Source: Solibacillus silvestris_B
Lineage (GTDB): Bacteria; Bacillota; Bacilli; Bacillales_A; Planococcaceae
DNA length: 9,075 bases
Direction of reading: 5' to 3'
Assembly (NCBI RefSeq): GCF_051967575.1
Contig: NZ_JBQCJW010000057.1
Location: 1-9,075 of the forward strand
Shown here: piece by piece, positions 1 to 6,129 of the stretch
How positions within the stretch are numbered: the stretch's first letter is position 1
How the letters are laid out: each line of letters opens with the position of its first letter
Position numbers and translations under genes: made by a program
Notes under the pieces: model-generated
What the model saw: only the letters and a program-made list of their open reading frames with translations
What the model was told of the DNA's origin: nothing
Database searches by the model: none

Positions 1-508
1 ATTTTAATAGAACAGATTTTGATTTTGATAGAAAAGTTAAGTAGCTTGATGCGACAACTATATTGACAAACACCGAACACACTAATTGAGTAATAGTTCT
101 CTTTTAATAAGTTATCAATTATCTGCGATATTACACTTGGCTCTCGTAGGTCGTCGTTTTCAAATGCTGTAAAGTCTTTTACGTTTATCCACTTGCAATC
201 AGTGATTTCTTCTTCGAGATTTAAAGAACCTCCAGTAATCTCGCCAATAAAATGAAATAAAATAACTTGATTGTTTATACACTAATAAAATTATATACAC
301 CAGTAGTACCAATCAGTTTTACATCAAACCCTGTTTCCTCTTTAACTTTCCTCTGAGCTGAATAGATAATATCCTCACCGTTTTCGATATGACCACTTGG
401 AAAGTTCCACTTATCAATAGCGGCAGGTTTATTCTCTTTTATAATCAAAACTTTATCGCCATTAAAGATTGACACACTTGCTACTAAAACAATTCCATCT
501 TGCGACAT
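1..508 (-). pseudogene. Nudix hydrolase, frameshifted and with altered Nudix box; 3' end outside window
   Basis: Nudix proteins hydrolyse nucleoside diphosphates linked to another moiety, usually in the cytoplasm for nucleotide clean-up. The start chosen is ATG 506-508, because GGGGAG (515-520) lies 6 nt ahead of it; an ATG seven codons further upstream would put that site inside the gene. The Nudix box G-x5-E-x7-R-K-V-x-E-E-x-G-F is readable, but the first Glu of the normal R-E-U-x-E-E core is Lys (AAA at 347-349), a residue that normally helps bind the catalytic metal. The frame then stops at 275-277. The rest of a typical Nudix C-terminus (QVILFHFIGEITGG, then ITDCKWINVKDF) continues in another frame, consistent with one base lost near 279-281. 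That second frame stays open to the left edge. Family assignment is firm; loss of function is inferred. A sequencing error could explain the frameshift but not the Lys. Confidence 0.82.
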
Positions 509-549
509 CAATTTCTCCCCAATTCCCATTTAGAGTTACATTTATCTCT

Positions 550-578
550 ATTATACCTGTTTAGCTTTCTTTCACTAA
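550..578 (-). promoter_or_regulatory. possible sigma-A promoter of the Nudix gene
   Basis: A perfect TATAAT -10 box on the minus strand (plus-strand ATTATA at 550-555) lies about 30 bp upstream of the Nudix RBS. The -35 hexamer at 17-bp spacing is TTAGTG (573-578), a poor match, so only the -10 box is convincing. Confidence 0.4.
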
Positions 579-741
579 CCTGCTTTCGTTACTACCATAA
601 ATAAATAATTATAATGAATAAATATACAATGTTATTACATGTTTGTAAATGACGTATTCTGCTAAGATTAAAGAGCCCTCCTTTAAATGTGCCCTTGTTA
701 GAAATATTTCCTAATCATGCTCACGTTTTGCCTTCTAGTCT

Positions 742-750
742 TGGTATAAT
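742..750 (+). promoter_or_regulatory. extended -10 promoter for the AlbA_2/ATPase gene
   Basis: TGG followed by TATAAT (TG 742-743, hexamer 745-750) is a textbook extended -10 element. No good -35 hexamer exists at 16-18 bp upstream, which is usual for extended -10 promoters. The transcript would start near 757, only about 20 nt before the start codon, leaving room for the AGGAGG ribosome binding site at 765-770. Confidence 0.62.
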
Positions 751-778
751 ATTAATATCAAGTTAGGAGGTGTATTCA

Positions 779-2419
779 ATGGATATTAATGAAGTAATTC
801 AACTAGGCGAATCTAAGTATGTAGAATTCAAAAGTTGGATTAGGGCAAACAAGAAAGAACTGATAAATATCTTAACGAATGAAGCGGTAGGGTTTGCAAA
901 TACAGACGGTGGTATTATCTTAGTTGGTGTTGAAGACAATGGTGAAATTACCGGATGTGATGATTATGATGAGCAGAATATTATTGAAAGTATATATGAC
1001 AGGACAATACCTAAGCTTTTTACTGATATTGATGTAGTTAGGTTTTCAGGTAAGAATATTTTAAAAATAACAGTTCAAAAGTCACCTGAAATTGTAGCCA
1101 CTTCAAAAGGCGTTGTATATAAAAGATTAGGGAAAAATACAAAGCCATTTTATCCATCAGAATACACCTCAAATAGCATAAAGGGATTTAAAGGGGACTA
1201 TTCCGCCAAAATTATAGAACGGACTTCCAAAGATGATATAGATTTTACTGAAGTAGAGCGATTAAAGTTAAAAATACAATCTCGTGATAAAGATTCTACT
1301 TTATATCAATCAGACAATATTACGTTTTTAAAGGACTTACGATTGATAGATGTTGATGGCGATGAAATTCAGTTAACCGTTGCAGGATTGCTATTTATTG
1401 GAACAAGAGAAGCAATAGCCCGATATATGCCACAATCAGAAATAATCATTCTTACATATAATGAGGGGCAGACTGAATATCATAAACGGTTGGAGCTTAA
1501 AGTTCCAATAGTGCAGGCGGTAGATAGGATTCAACAATTTTTTGAAGATAGAAATGGAATACAGAACATTCAAATGGGACTATTTAAGTTGGAAATTCAA
1601 GATTATCCTATTAATGTTTTCCAAGAAGCACTATTAAATGCAATTTCACACCGCGATTATGAGAGCGCTTCTTCAATTTTTGTTAAGTTTTATCCGAATG
1701 AAATAATTATTGAAAATCCCGGTTCGTTTCCATCTGGGGTAGATAGTACAAATATTATTACTCATCCTTCTTCACCGAGAAATAAATTAATTGCTGAAAC
1801 ACTCCAAAAACTAAGATACGTTCAACGTTCCGGCCAAGGGGTAGATATCATATTTAAGGATATGCTGTCTTCAGGAAAGTCAGCTCCAGAATATAATCTA
1901 TTTTCTGAAGCTGTAGGTTTAACTTTAAGAAGCAGTTTGGAAGACATAGAATTTCTAAAGTTTATTACTAAAGAGGAAGAAATTAACGGTGAGTTTTCAG
2001 TTTCGGAAATCTGTATATTAAAATACATTAAATCTAATAAAAACATCACACTAGGTAAGGCTGCTGAAGTGGCCCAAATAACAACTCAATCTGCAGCGAA
2101 TGTGTTAAACAAACTTTGTCAAAAGAGAAATGTTTTACAAAGGGAAGCCAGAAATAAATATATGTTTACTCATCGAGTGTATGAAAGTTTTAATGCCAAT
2201 ATTGATTATACAAAAGATAAAGACTTTGATGAAATTCAAGCTAACGTAATGATTTTGGACTATTTATCTAAAAACGAATATATAACACGCAAAGAAGTTG
2301 AGAGGCTTTGTGGTTTTTCACCAGCTACAAGTAAAAGAATCTTAAAGGATTTAAGGGAACAGGGAAAAATAATTTTAGAAGGTCAAAATAAATCCAGTAA
2401 ATATAAATTAAAAAAATGA
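779..2419 (+). CDS. AlbA_2 (Schlafen-type) domain / GHKL ATPase protein with C-terminal winged helices
   Basis: A 546-residue soluble protein of the class often annotated as 'RecG-like' or 'divergent AAA-4' transcriptional regulator (COG2865-like); it has no helicase domain. Start ATG 779 is preceded by AGGAGG (765-770) at 8 nt; an in-frame GTG at 770 overlaps that site and is rejected. Residues about 10-128 form an AlbA_2 nucleic-acid-binding domain (YVEFK at 14-18, then GFANTDGGIILVGVEDNG around 38-55). A GHKL-type ATPase module follows: N-box EALLNAISHRDY (283-294), IENPGSFP (311-318) and RSGQGVDII (350-358). Two winged-helix segments lie at about 407-465 and 487-546. It appears intact and monocistronic, with an 11-bp repeat array starting at its stop. 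Its role is inferred to be DNA-binding regulation; target and trigger are unknown. Some AlbA_2 proteins occur in defence settings, but no partner gene here supports that. Confidence 0.85.
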   Translation: MDINEVIQLGESKYVEFKSWIRANKKELINILTNEAVGFANTDGGIILVGVEDNGEITGCDDYDEQNIIESIYDRTIPKLFTDIDVVRFSGKNILKITVQKSPEIVATSKGVVYKRLGKNTKPFYPSEYTSNSIKGFKGDYSAKIIERTSKDDIDFTEVERLKLKIQSRDKDSTLYQSDNITFLKDLRLIDVDGDEIQLTVAGLLFIGTREAIARYMPQSEIIILTYNEGQTEYHKRLELKVPIVQAVDRIQQFFEDRNGIQNIQMGLFKLEIQDYPINVFQEALLNAISHRDYESASSIFVKFYPNEIIIENPGSFPSGVDSTNIITHPSSPRNKLIAETLQKLRYVQRSGQGVDIIFKDMLSSGKSAPEYNLFSEAVGLTLRSSLEDIEFLKFITKEEEINGEFSVSEICILKYIKSNKNITLGKAAEVAQITTQSAANVLNKLCQKRNVLQREARNKYMFTHRVYESFNANIDYTKDKDFDEIQANVMILDYLSKNEYITRKEVERLCGFSPATSKRILKDLREQGKIILEGQNKSSKYKLKK

Positions 2420-2459
2420 GCCGCAAATGAGCCGCAAATGAGCCGCAAATGAGCCGCAA
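2416..2459. repeat. four perfect 11-bp tandem repeats overlapping the stop codon
   Basis: The unit ATGAGCCGCAA occurs four times head to tail (2416-2426, 2427-2437, 2438-2448, 2449-2459), followed by a partial ATGAA. The TGA stop of the upstream gene (2417-2419) lies inside the first unit. The copies are identical and richer in G+C than the surroundings. Because 11 is not a multiple of three, each copy shifts frame, and each one carries an ATG and a TGA. The unit length is close to one turn of B-DNA. Confidence 0.97.
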
Positions 2460-2581
2460 ATGAACTAAGTGAAAAACGGAACCTCATTTAGACATGTTAC
2501 GGTGAACCGTATTACAAGTAATGGTAAAGGGGAATTTTGAAGTAATTCCAGATAGTTCATTATTAAAATTACTCCAAGTAT

Positions 2582-2616
2582 AAAACGGCAGAAACACTGT
2601 CGTTTTATTTATTTTT
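2582..2616. terminator. intrinsic terminator between convergent genes
   Basis: A 10-bp stem (2582-2591 with 2597-2606, one G-T wobble) with a 5-nt loop is followed on the plus strand by a T-rich tract to 2616. It lies about 160 bp after the AlbA_2/ATPase stop and overlaps the stop of the convergent minus-strand gene. On the minus strand it ends in a shorter TTTT, so it may work in both directions. Confidence 0.75.
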
Positions 2617-2857
2617 CAGTATCCTGTTTAATTCCTTCTGCTTTTGCAAGATAAAATGAATATTCTTGACCTTGCTTCCTTTGTGCTACTACTAAAAATC
2701 CAATTACTTCTCCAAAATTGAATTTAGGAATTTTACCACTTCCAAAAAATTTATGGATATCACCATTAACTTGAACATTTAACACACTCATCGTTTTATT
2801 ATTTTTTGTATTAAAATGACCGCTTGAAATGACACAATATTTACCAATTAAAAACAT
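2609..2857 (-). CDS. small protein of unknown function (82 aa)
   Basis: I do not recognise this protein. It starts at ATG 2855-2857 behind a good AAGGAG (2865-2870) at 7 nt, which is the main reason to believe it is real; the stop abuts a terminator hairpin. The sequence is soluble, lysine-rich and has alternating hydrophobic stretches (MSVLNVQVNG at 23-32, VIGFLVVAQRKQGQEYSFYLAKAEG toward the end), suggesting a small beta-rich fold, possibly OB-like. No signal peptide, membrane segment or metal-binding cysteine cluster is visible. It stands alone between two convergent plus-strand units, with about 215 bp upstream before the histidine phosphatase. Small proteins of this kind are common in mobile or accessory DNA, but nothing here shows that directly. 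Confidence 0.68.
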   Translation of the reverse strand: MFLIGKYCVISSGHFNTKNNKTMSVLNVQVNGDIHKFFGSGKIPKFNFGEVIGFLVVAQRKQGQEYSFYLAKAEGIKQDTEK

Positions 2858-3072
2858 AAAATCACTCCTTTAAAACAAAAGGCTAATATTCCATTAGTGA
2901 TTAAATAATAATTTGAATTTTATAAATTTGTTAAAAAGTTCACTTTAAATAATGTAAGATTATTTTTAGGATGAAAATAAGGAAGGTGAGTTGTAAATTG
3001 ATTGAAGCGGTTTAATATAACAAAAAATGGGTGGGTAATACCGTTTATTTTTAATTGGGAGTTGAAATTAAC

Positions 3073-3630
3073 TTGACTAATTTATATTTTGTTAGACATG
3101 CACACTCTACATATACACCCGATGAATTAAATAGACCTTTATCGGAAAGAGGTTTAACTGATGCAATAAGAGTTACAAAATTATTAGAAACAGAGGAAAT
3201 TGACATTGTTGTTTCAAGTCCGTATAAACGAGCTGTCCAAACTGTCGAAGGCATAGCCGAATACAAAAATAGTAAAGTTGAAATTATAGATGGTTTTAAA
3301 GAACGTACTTTAACCACAGTCCCTGCCGAAGATTTTACTATTGCGATAACAAAAGTATGGGAAGATTACAACTTTTCATGGGAAGGCGGAGAGTCAAACA
3401 TTGTCGCACAAAAAAGAGGGGTAAATACAACGTATGATGTATTAGAGAGGTACAAAGATAAAAATGTAGTTATCGGAACACATGGGAATATAATGGTTCT
3501 AATCATGAATTTCTTTGACAGAAAATATGATTTTTCTTTTTGGAGAAATCTTGATATGCCAGATATATATAAATTATCTTTTGATGGCAAGGTGCTAAAA
3601 AATGTAGAAAGATTATGGGGAAGAATTTAA
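3073..3630 (+). CDS. histidine phosphatase family protein (phosphoglycerate mutase-like)
   Basis: A 185-residue cytoplasmic phosphatase of the branch-2-type RHG superfamily fold, transferring phosphate through a phospho-histidine. The N-terminal signature is LYFVRHAHS, with R8 and H9 (nucleophile), an RHA rather than the usual RHG. Other expected residues are R53 in SSPYKRA, E77 in FKERTL (candidate general acid) and H137 in IGTHGNI. Substrate cannot be told from sequence. I chose the TTG at 3073 because it gives the family-typical start M-T-N-L-Y-F, with GGGAG at 3057-3061 upstream, though 11 nt is a long spacing. An in-frame TTG at 3055 would add six residues and has no ribosome binding site. 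It is a single gene ended by a strong terminator at 3668. The weak start suggests low translation. Confidence 0.87.
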   Translation: MTNLYFVRHAHSTYTPDELNRPLSERGLTDAIRVTKLLETEEIDIVVSSPYKRAVQTVEGIAEYKNSKVEIIDGFKERTLTTVPAEDFTIAITKVWEDYNFSWEGGESNIVAQKRGVNTTYDVLERYKDKNVVIGTHGNIMVLIMNFFDRKYDFSFWRNLDMPDIYKLSFDGKVLKNVERLWGRI

Positions 3631-3667
3631 TATTATTCTTCATTTATCGTTAAAGCTTTAATTGAAC

Positions 3668-3703
3668 AAAAAAGACCATCAAAGTATAATGATGGTCTTT
3701 TTT
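3668..3703. terminator. strong bidirectional intrinsic terminator
   Basis: A perfect 14-bp stem (3668-3681 with 3690-3703) and an 8-nt loop carry A6 at one end and T6 at the other, so it can stop transcription from either side. It ends the histidine phosphatase transcript and faces the truncated acetyltransferase on the minus strand. Confidence 0.93.
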
Positions 3704-3804
3704 CATTATGAAAACGACATAGGAATGGCTGACTAAAAAAATACATTCCCTTACCTCTAAGTATAGAATGAAAGGAATTTATTTATTCTGGAGCTTTAAC
3801 TTCT

Positions 3805-4122
3805 TCAAGCGTTAGCCTGTTGATATTCCTCTTTTAATATAGAGTAATACACACTGTCCACTAGTGTGCCGCGGATCATATGATTTTTTCTGAGCGTGCC
3901 TACATGGGTCATACCTAAACGGTGCATTAAATTTGAGGAAGCTGTATTTCTAGTGTCGGATTCTGAAAATACCCGTTCTAAGCCTAGTGTATTGAAGGCA
4001 ATTTTTAGTATGAGATTTCCAGCTTCGAACATATAGCCTTTTCCCCAGAAATTTCTGTTCATTGTGAAGCCAAGTTCACCGCTTTTGTTCCATTCGTGCA
4101 CAGGGAACTCGATTGCCCCCAA
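3805..4122 (-). pseudogene. truncated RimJ/RimL-type GNAT acetyltransferase (C-terminal part only)
   Basis: Full-length relatives are about 170-185 residues and transfer acetyl from acetyl-CoA to an amino group. Here only about 105 residues of the C-terminal half remain. The acetyl-CoA loop is visible as NRNFWGKGY, followed by the conserved helix and the motif LERVFSESDTRNTASSNLMH and RLGM. The C-terminus (DSVYYSILKEEY) looks intact. The usual N-terminal 70-80 residues are missing. In-frame reading upstream runs straight into the pbuE terminator hairpin (4131-4169), and no ATG with a ribosome binding site exists; the apparent start at 4120-4122 is a TTG without one. The fragment therefore has neither its own promoter nor a start, and is most likely the leftover of a deletion or rearrangement with an endpoint near 4125. 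Confidence 0.82.
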
Positions 4123-4124
4123 CC

Positions 4125-4169
4125 AAATAAAACTAGCACCATTCGATACTAATCCGAATGATGCTAGTT
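4125..4169 (-). terminator. intrinsic terminator of pbuE
   Basis: A 15-bp stem (4131-4145 with 4155-4169; one G-U wobble in minus-strand RNA) with a 9-nt loop begins 5 nt after the pbuE stop codon and is followed on the minus strand by TTATTT. It isolates pbuE from the GNAT remnant. Confidence 0.88.
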
Positions 4170-4173
4170 AAAA

Positions 4174-5364
4174 TTATATATTTGATTGTTGAATACCCGA
4201 AGTCGTCTTGGATTCTCCTCTACCATTTGTTCTTGTTAAAGAAAATACTGCACATGCTAAGGAAAGAAGTACAAGTGCGCCGCCATACCAAGCTGCATGT
4301 GAAATCGCGTCTGTTTGATTTAATACGATTCCGCCAAACGCAGATCCCATAGAAATCCCGATTTGCAATGCTGAATTATTAAAGCTTTGCTGAATATCGG
4401 ATGTAGCCGGATCTGTTTGGATCAAATAGCTTTGCTGCGGTGGTGCAAGGCTCCAGCTTAGTGCTCCCCAAATCATCATAACCGGTATGAATACGATTAG
4501 TGAAAAGGTAGTGAATGGCAGTAAAAACAGCACTGCAGCAAATGAGATGATGACAACAAGGATACTTTTAGGTGCCCCAATCTTATCCGAAAGAGTTCCC
4601 CCGAATGCGCCGCCACTCACCGCAGCAATCCCGAATAATAAATAACAAAGACTGATCCAATTGGAATTCAGATGAAGCTCTGTTTCCAAAAATGGAGTGA
4701 AGTACGCATAGATCGTATAATGTCCGGCCAGCATAAACATTGTTGCAAGATGTGCACTCCCGATTTTAAAGCTGGCAACGGCTTTTAATTGTTGTGAAAG
4801 CGGGATTGTCACTTCACCAGGAACTCGCTCCAAAAAGACTGAAATCAGGATAAAGGAGCCTACCGATAGGATTGCAATACCAAGGAAAATCACACGCCAT
4901 CCAAAATGATCGGAAATTTGAATTCCTAGAGGCACGCCCATGACAAGTGATGAACTAATTCCCATATAAATGAGACCTAGAGCCTTTGCCCGATGTGTTG
5001 GTAAAACAATTTTTGCTGCTATTGTTAAAGACAGCACGACGATAAGCGCTGTACTCATTGCACTTAAGACGCGGGCAATCATCATAAAGCTAAAGTTCGG
5101 GCTAAAATAAGTCATAATATTACTGATAAAAAAAACAAACAAGGAAATAAGGTATAACCTTTTTCGTTCAATTTTGCTCGTCAGAACTAATAACACCGGA
5201 CCGGCAATCGCATAAATAAGCGCGAAGACCGTGATCAGCTGGCCGGCAGTGCTTAGTGATATATTCATATCGACTGCGATAATTGGAAGAATACCGCCGA
5301 CGATCAATTCGACCAGTCCAACGGCAACGGTTGATAGTGCTAGTATAAAAACTTTGAAATTCAT
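4174..5364 (-). CDS. pbuE: PbuE-type purine efflux MFS transporter
   Basis: A 396-residue inner-membrane transporter of the major facilitator superfamily (DHA1 type) with about 12 hydrophobic segments. By relation to B. subtilis PbuE it should export purine bases such as adenine and hypoxanthine, driven by proton motive force. Visible family features are the start MNFKVFILALSTVAVGLVE, the loop-2 basic motif TSKIERKR (62-69), the TM5 region GVPLGIQISDHFGW (143-156), the repeat motif GGTLSDKIG (255-263) and DPATSDIQQSFNNSALQ (318-334). The assignment rests on sequence plus the adenine riboswitch directly upstream. ATG 5362-5364 gives the family-typical N-terminus; AAAGGA lies 13 nt ahead, a long spacing. 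Earlier in-frame codons would run into the leader terminator and are rejected. It has its own promoter, leader and terminator, so it is a single-gene unit. Confidence 0.9.
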   Translation of the reverse strand: MNFKVFILALSTVAVGLVELIVGGILPIIAVDMNISLSTAGQLITVFALIYAIAGPVLLVLTSKIERKRLYLISLFVFFISNIMTYFSPNFSFMMIARVLSAMSTALIVVLSLTIAAKIVLPTHRAKALGLIYMGISSSLVMGVPLGIQISDHFGWRVIFLGIAILSVGSFILISVFLERVPGEVTIPLSQQLKAVASFKIGSAHLATMFMLAGHYTIYAYFTPFLETELHLNSNWISLCYLLFGIAAVSGGAFGGTLSDKIGAPKSILVVIISFAAVLFLLPFTTFSLIVFIPVMMIWGALSWSLAPPQQSYLIQTDPATSDIQQSFNNSALQIGISMGSAFGGIVLNQTDAISHAAWYGGALVLLSLACAVFSLTRTNGRGESKTTSGIQQSNI

Positions 5365-5400
5365 ATTTTGCTTTACATCCTTTCTGATAGAAAAATTAGA

Positions 5401-5458
5401 AAATAAAAAAATCCTGATTACAAAAAATGAACAGTTCATTTTCTGTAATCAGGATTTT
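5401..5458 (-). terminator. riboswitch expression platform: leader terminator of pbuE
   Basis: A near-perfect 25-bp inverted repeat (5408-5432 with 5434-5458, centre 5433) is fully paired in minus-strand RNA with one G-U wobble, and is followed by a U-rich tail (plus-strand A-run 5401-5407). Its upstream arm contains the 3' parts of aptamer helices P3 and P1, so aptamer folding and terminator folding exclude each other. Without ligand, transcription should stop about 40 nt before pbuE. Confidence 0.93.
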
Positions 5459-5505
5459 AAGGTTCCTGGTAGAGACCCTCAAGCCGTATTCTTGAGGTTA
5501 TACAG
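5443..5505 (-). promoter_or_regulatory. adenine-sensing purine riboswitch aptamer
   Basis: The minus-strand RNA has the three-way junction of the purine riboswitch class. P1 is CUGUA (5505-5501) with UACAG (5447-5443). P2 is formed by CCUCAAG and CUUGAGG around a 7-nt loop AAUACGG. P3 pairs AGGA with UCCU around a loop with CCUUAA. The core joining strands are present: UAA after P1, GUCUCUACC between P2 and P3, and GAUUA before the P1 closing strand. The discriminator equivalent to position 74 is U (5448), the hallmark of adenine binding; guanine sensors have C. L2 GG and L3 CC can form the loop-loop contact. The arrangement closely matches the B. subtilis pbuE leader, where adenine turns expression on. 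Confidence 0.95.
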
Positions 5506-5539
5506 TAATATTGAATGATGATGTGCGAGCACGTTGAAT

Positions 5540-5568
5540 AGTTTACTAGCTTTCAGTTGAATTTTCAA
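5540..5568 (-). promoter_or_regulatory. sigma-A promoter of the pbuE riboswitch transcript
   Basis: On the minus strand, TTGAAA (5568-5563) and TAAACT (5545-5540) are separated by 17 bp. A transcript starting near 5533 would contain a short leader and then the complete aptamer from 5505. Confidence 0.7.
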
Positions 5569-5598
5569 GTGTTAAATTTTTAGCTGTAATGCTACCAT

Positions 5599-5627
5599 TT
5601 GACAACTATTAAGCCGATTTTTATCGT
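5599..5627 (+). promoter_or_regulatory. orphan plus-strand promoter-like pair
   Basis: A consensus TTGACA (5599-5604) and TATCGT (5622-5627) are spaced by exactly 17 bp, divergent from the pbuE promoter. The expected start is near 5634, where a terminator-like hairpin begins at once, so no gene is served. It may be a chance match or a relic. Confidence 0.35.
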
Positions 5628-5633
5628 TCGACA

Positions 5634-5674
5634 CAAACCCACAAAGCGGCTAAAGGGACGGGTTTGGTTTTTTT
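5634..5674 (+). terminator. terminator-like hairpin without an upstream gene
   Basis: A 7-bp stem (5634-5640 with 5660-5666) with a 19-nt loop is followed by seven T (5668-5674). No plus-strand gene precedes it; the DNA upstream is the pbuE control region on the other strand. Its loop begins with a 10-nt string (5638-5647) that recurs at 7913-7922 in the chemoreceptor terminator. Confidence 0.55.
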
Positions 5675-5953
5675 GCTTGTTTCCCCTATCATAATTTGCT
5701 CGATGTCAAGCGGAGAAATTCTTTGCATAAGAGAAAAAACGATTTTCTTCATAACCATTAAGTCCAATTTCCGCAAAGATTATTGCAGGTGCTTTATTGA
5801 AAATCAAACATAGAAGAATTCAGTCAAAAGGAGAATTTGCGCCCTTATGCAATGAATATTTTGCGTTTTCAGTAATCAAAACTTCCGGAATTGGGCATTT
5901 GAAAAAATAAAAATATGAACAATTAAGGGAGTTTACTTGAATATCGGAATGGG
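5675..5953. other. gene-free stretch between the orphan hairpin and the chemoreceptor leader
   Basis: No open frame here has a credible start and ribosome binding site in either direction. What I can see is a 9-bp inverted pair (5723-5731 with 5844-5852), and an AAAGGAGAA (5827-5835) that looks like a ribosome binding site but leads to no useful frame. It may be decayed coding DNA or a dispersed non-coding repeat. Confidence 0.5.
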
Positions 5954-5977
5954 TTTTCCTATAGTTGTATAGGAAAA
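5954..5977. repeat. perfect 10-bp inverted repeat with GTTG loop
   Basis: Arms at 5954-5963 and 5968-5977 are fully complementary with a 4-nt loop. There is no T-run after either arm, so it does not read as a terminator. It ends 8 bp before the -35 region of the proposed chemoreceptor promoter, a position where an operator or an upstream RNA structure could act. Confidence 0.7.
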
Positions 5978-5984
5978 AAGGATG

Positions 5985-6013
5985 TTAATTCACCAATTTA
6001 AGTGGGTTATAAT
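5985..6013 (+). promoter_or_regulatory. probable sigma-A promoter of the chemoreceptor gene
   Basis: A perfect TATAAT (6008-6013) has TTAATT (5985-5990) at 17-bp spacing; the -35 box is weak. It implies a leader of about 110 nt before the GTG start. I found no match to the sigma-D motility consensus (TAAA, 15 bp, GCCGATAT) in the correct orientation. Confidence 0.5.
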
Positions 6014-6129
6014 GACTAATTTGAAGCTTATAAAAGCGATGCTGATAGTAAATTTCCCTTGAACTATTTTGCTGGAAATGCTGCACGTTTCTATAAGTGT
6101 AATTAAGAAGAAAGTTGAGGAGTTTTATT

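Noticed and set aside
2499..2549. Two short palindromes (6-bp arms at 2498-2511; arms 2531-2536 and 2544-2549)
   Set aside because: Arms of six bases are expected by chance in this composition and no T-run follows.
2521..2583. A 20-codon frame starting ATG after the repeat array
   Set aside because: It has no ribosome binding site and ends inside the terminator stem; it could be a gene remnant, but nothing identifies it.
779..3630. A defence island built around the AlbA_2/ATPase gene
   Set aside because: No nuclease, toxin, transposase or known defence partner lies in the window; the neighbours are separate single-gene units.
5931..5960. Sigma-D-like -10 (TCCGATAT) near 5940
   Set aside because: It lies on the minus strand pointing away from the chemoreceptor and has no TAAA at 15 bp.
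5675..6129. Possible cyclic-di-GMP riboswitch ahead of the chemoreceptor
   Set aside because: Such elements often precede chemoreceptor genes, but I could not find the conserved core or the paired tetraloop/receptor arrangement here.
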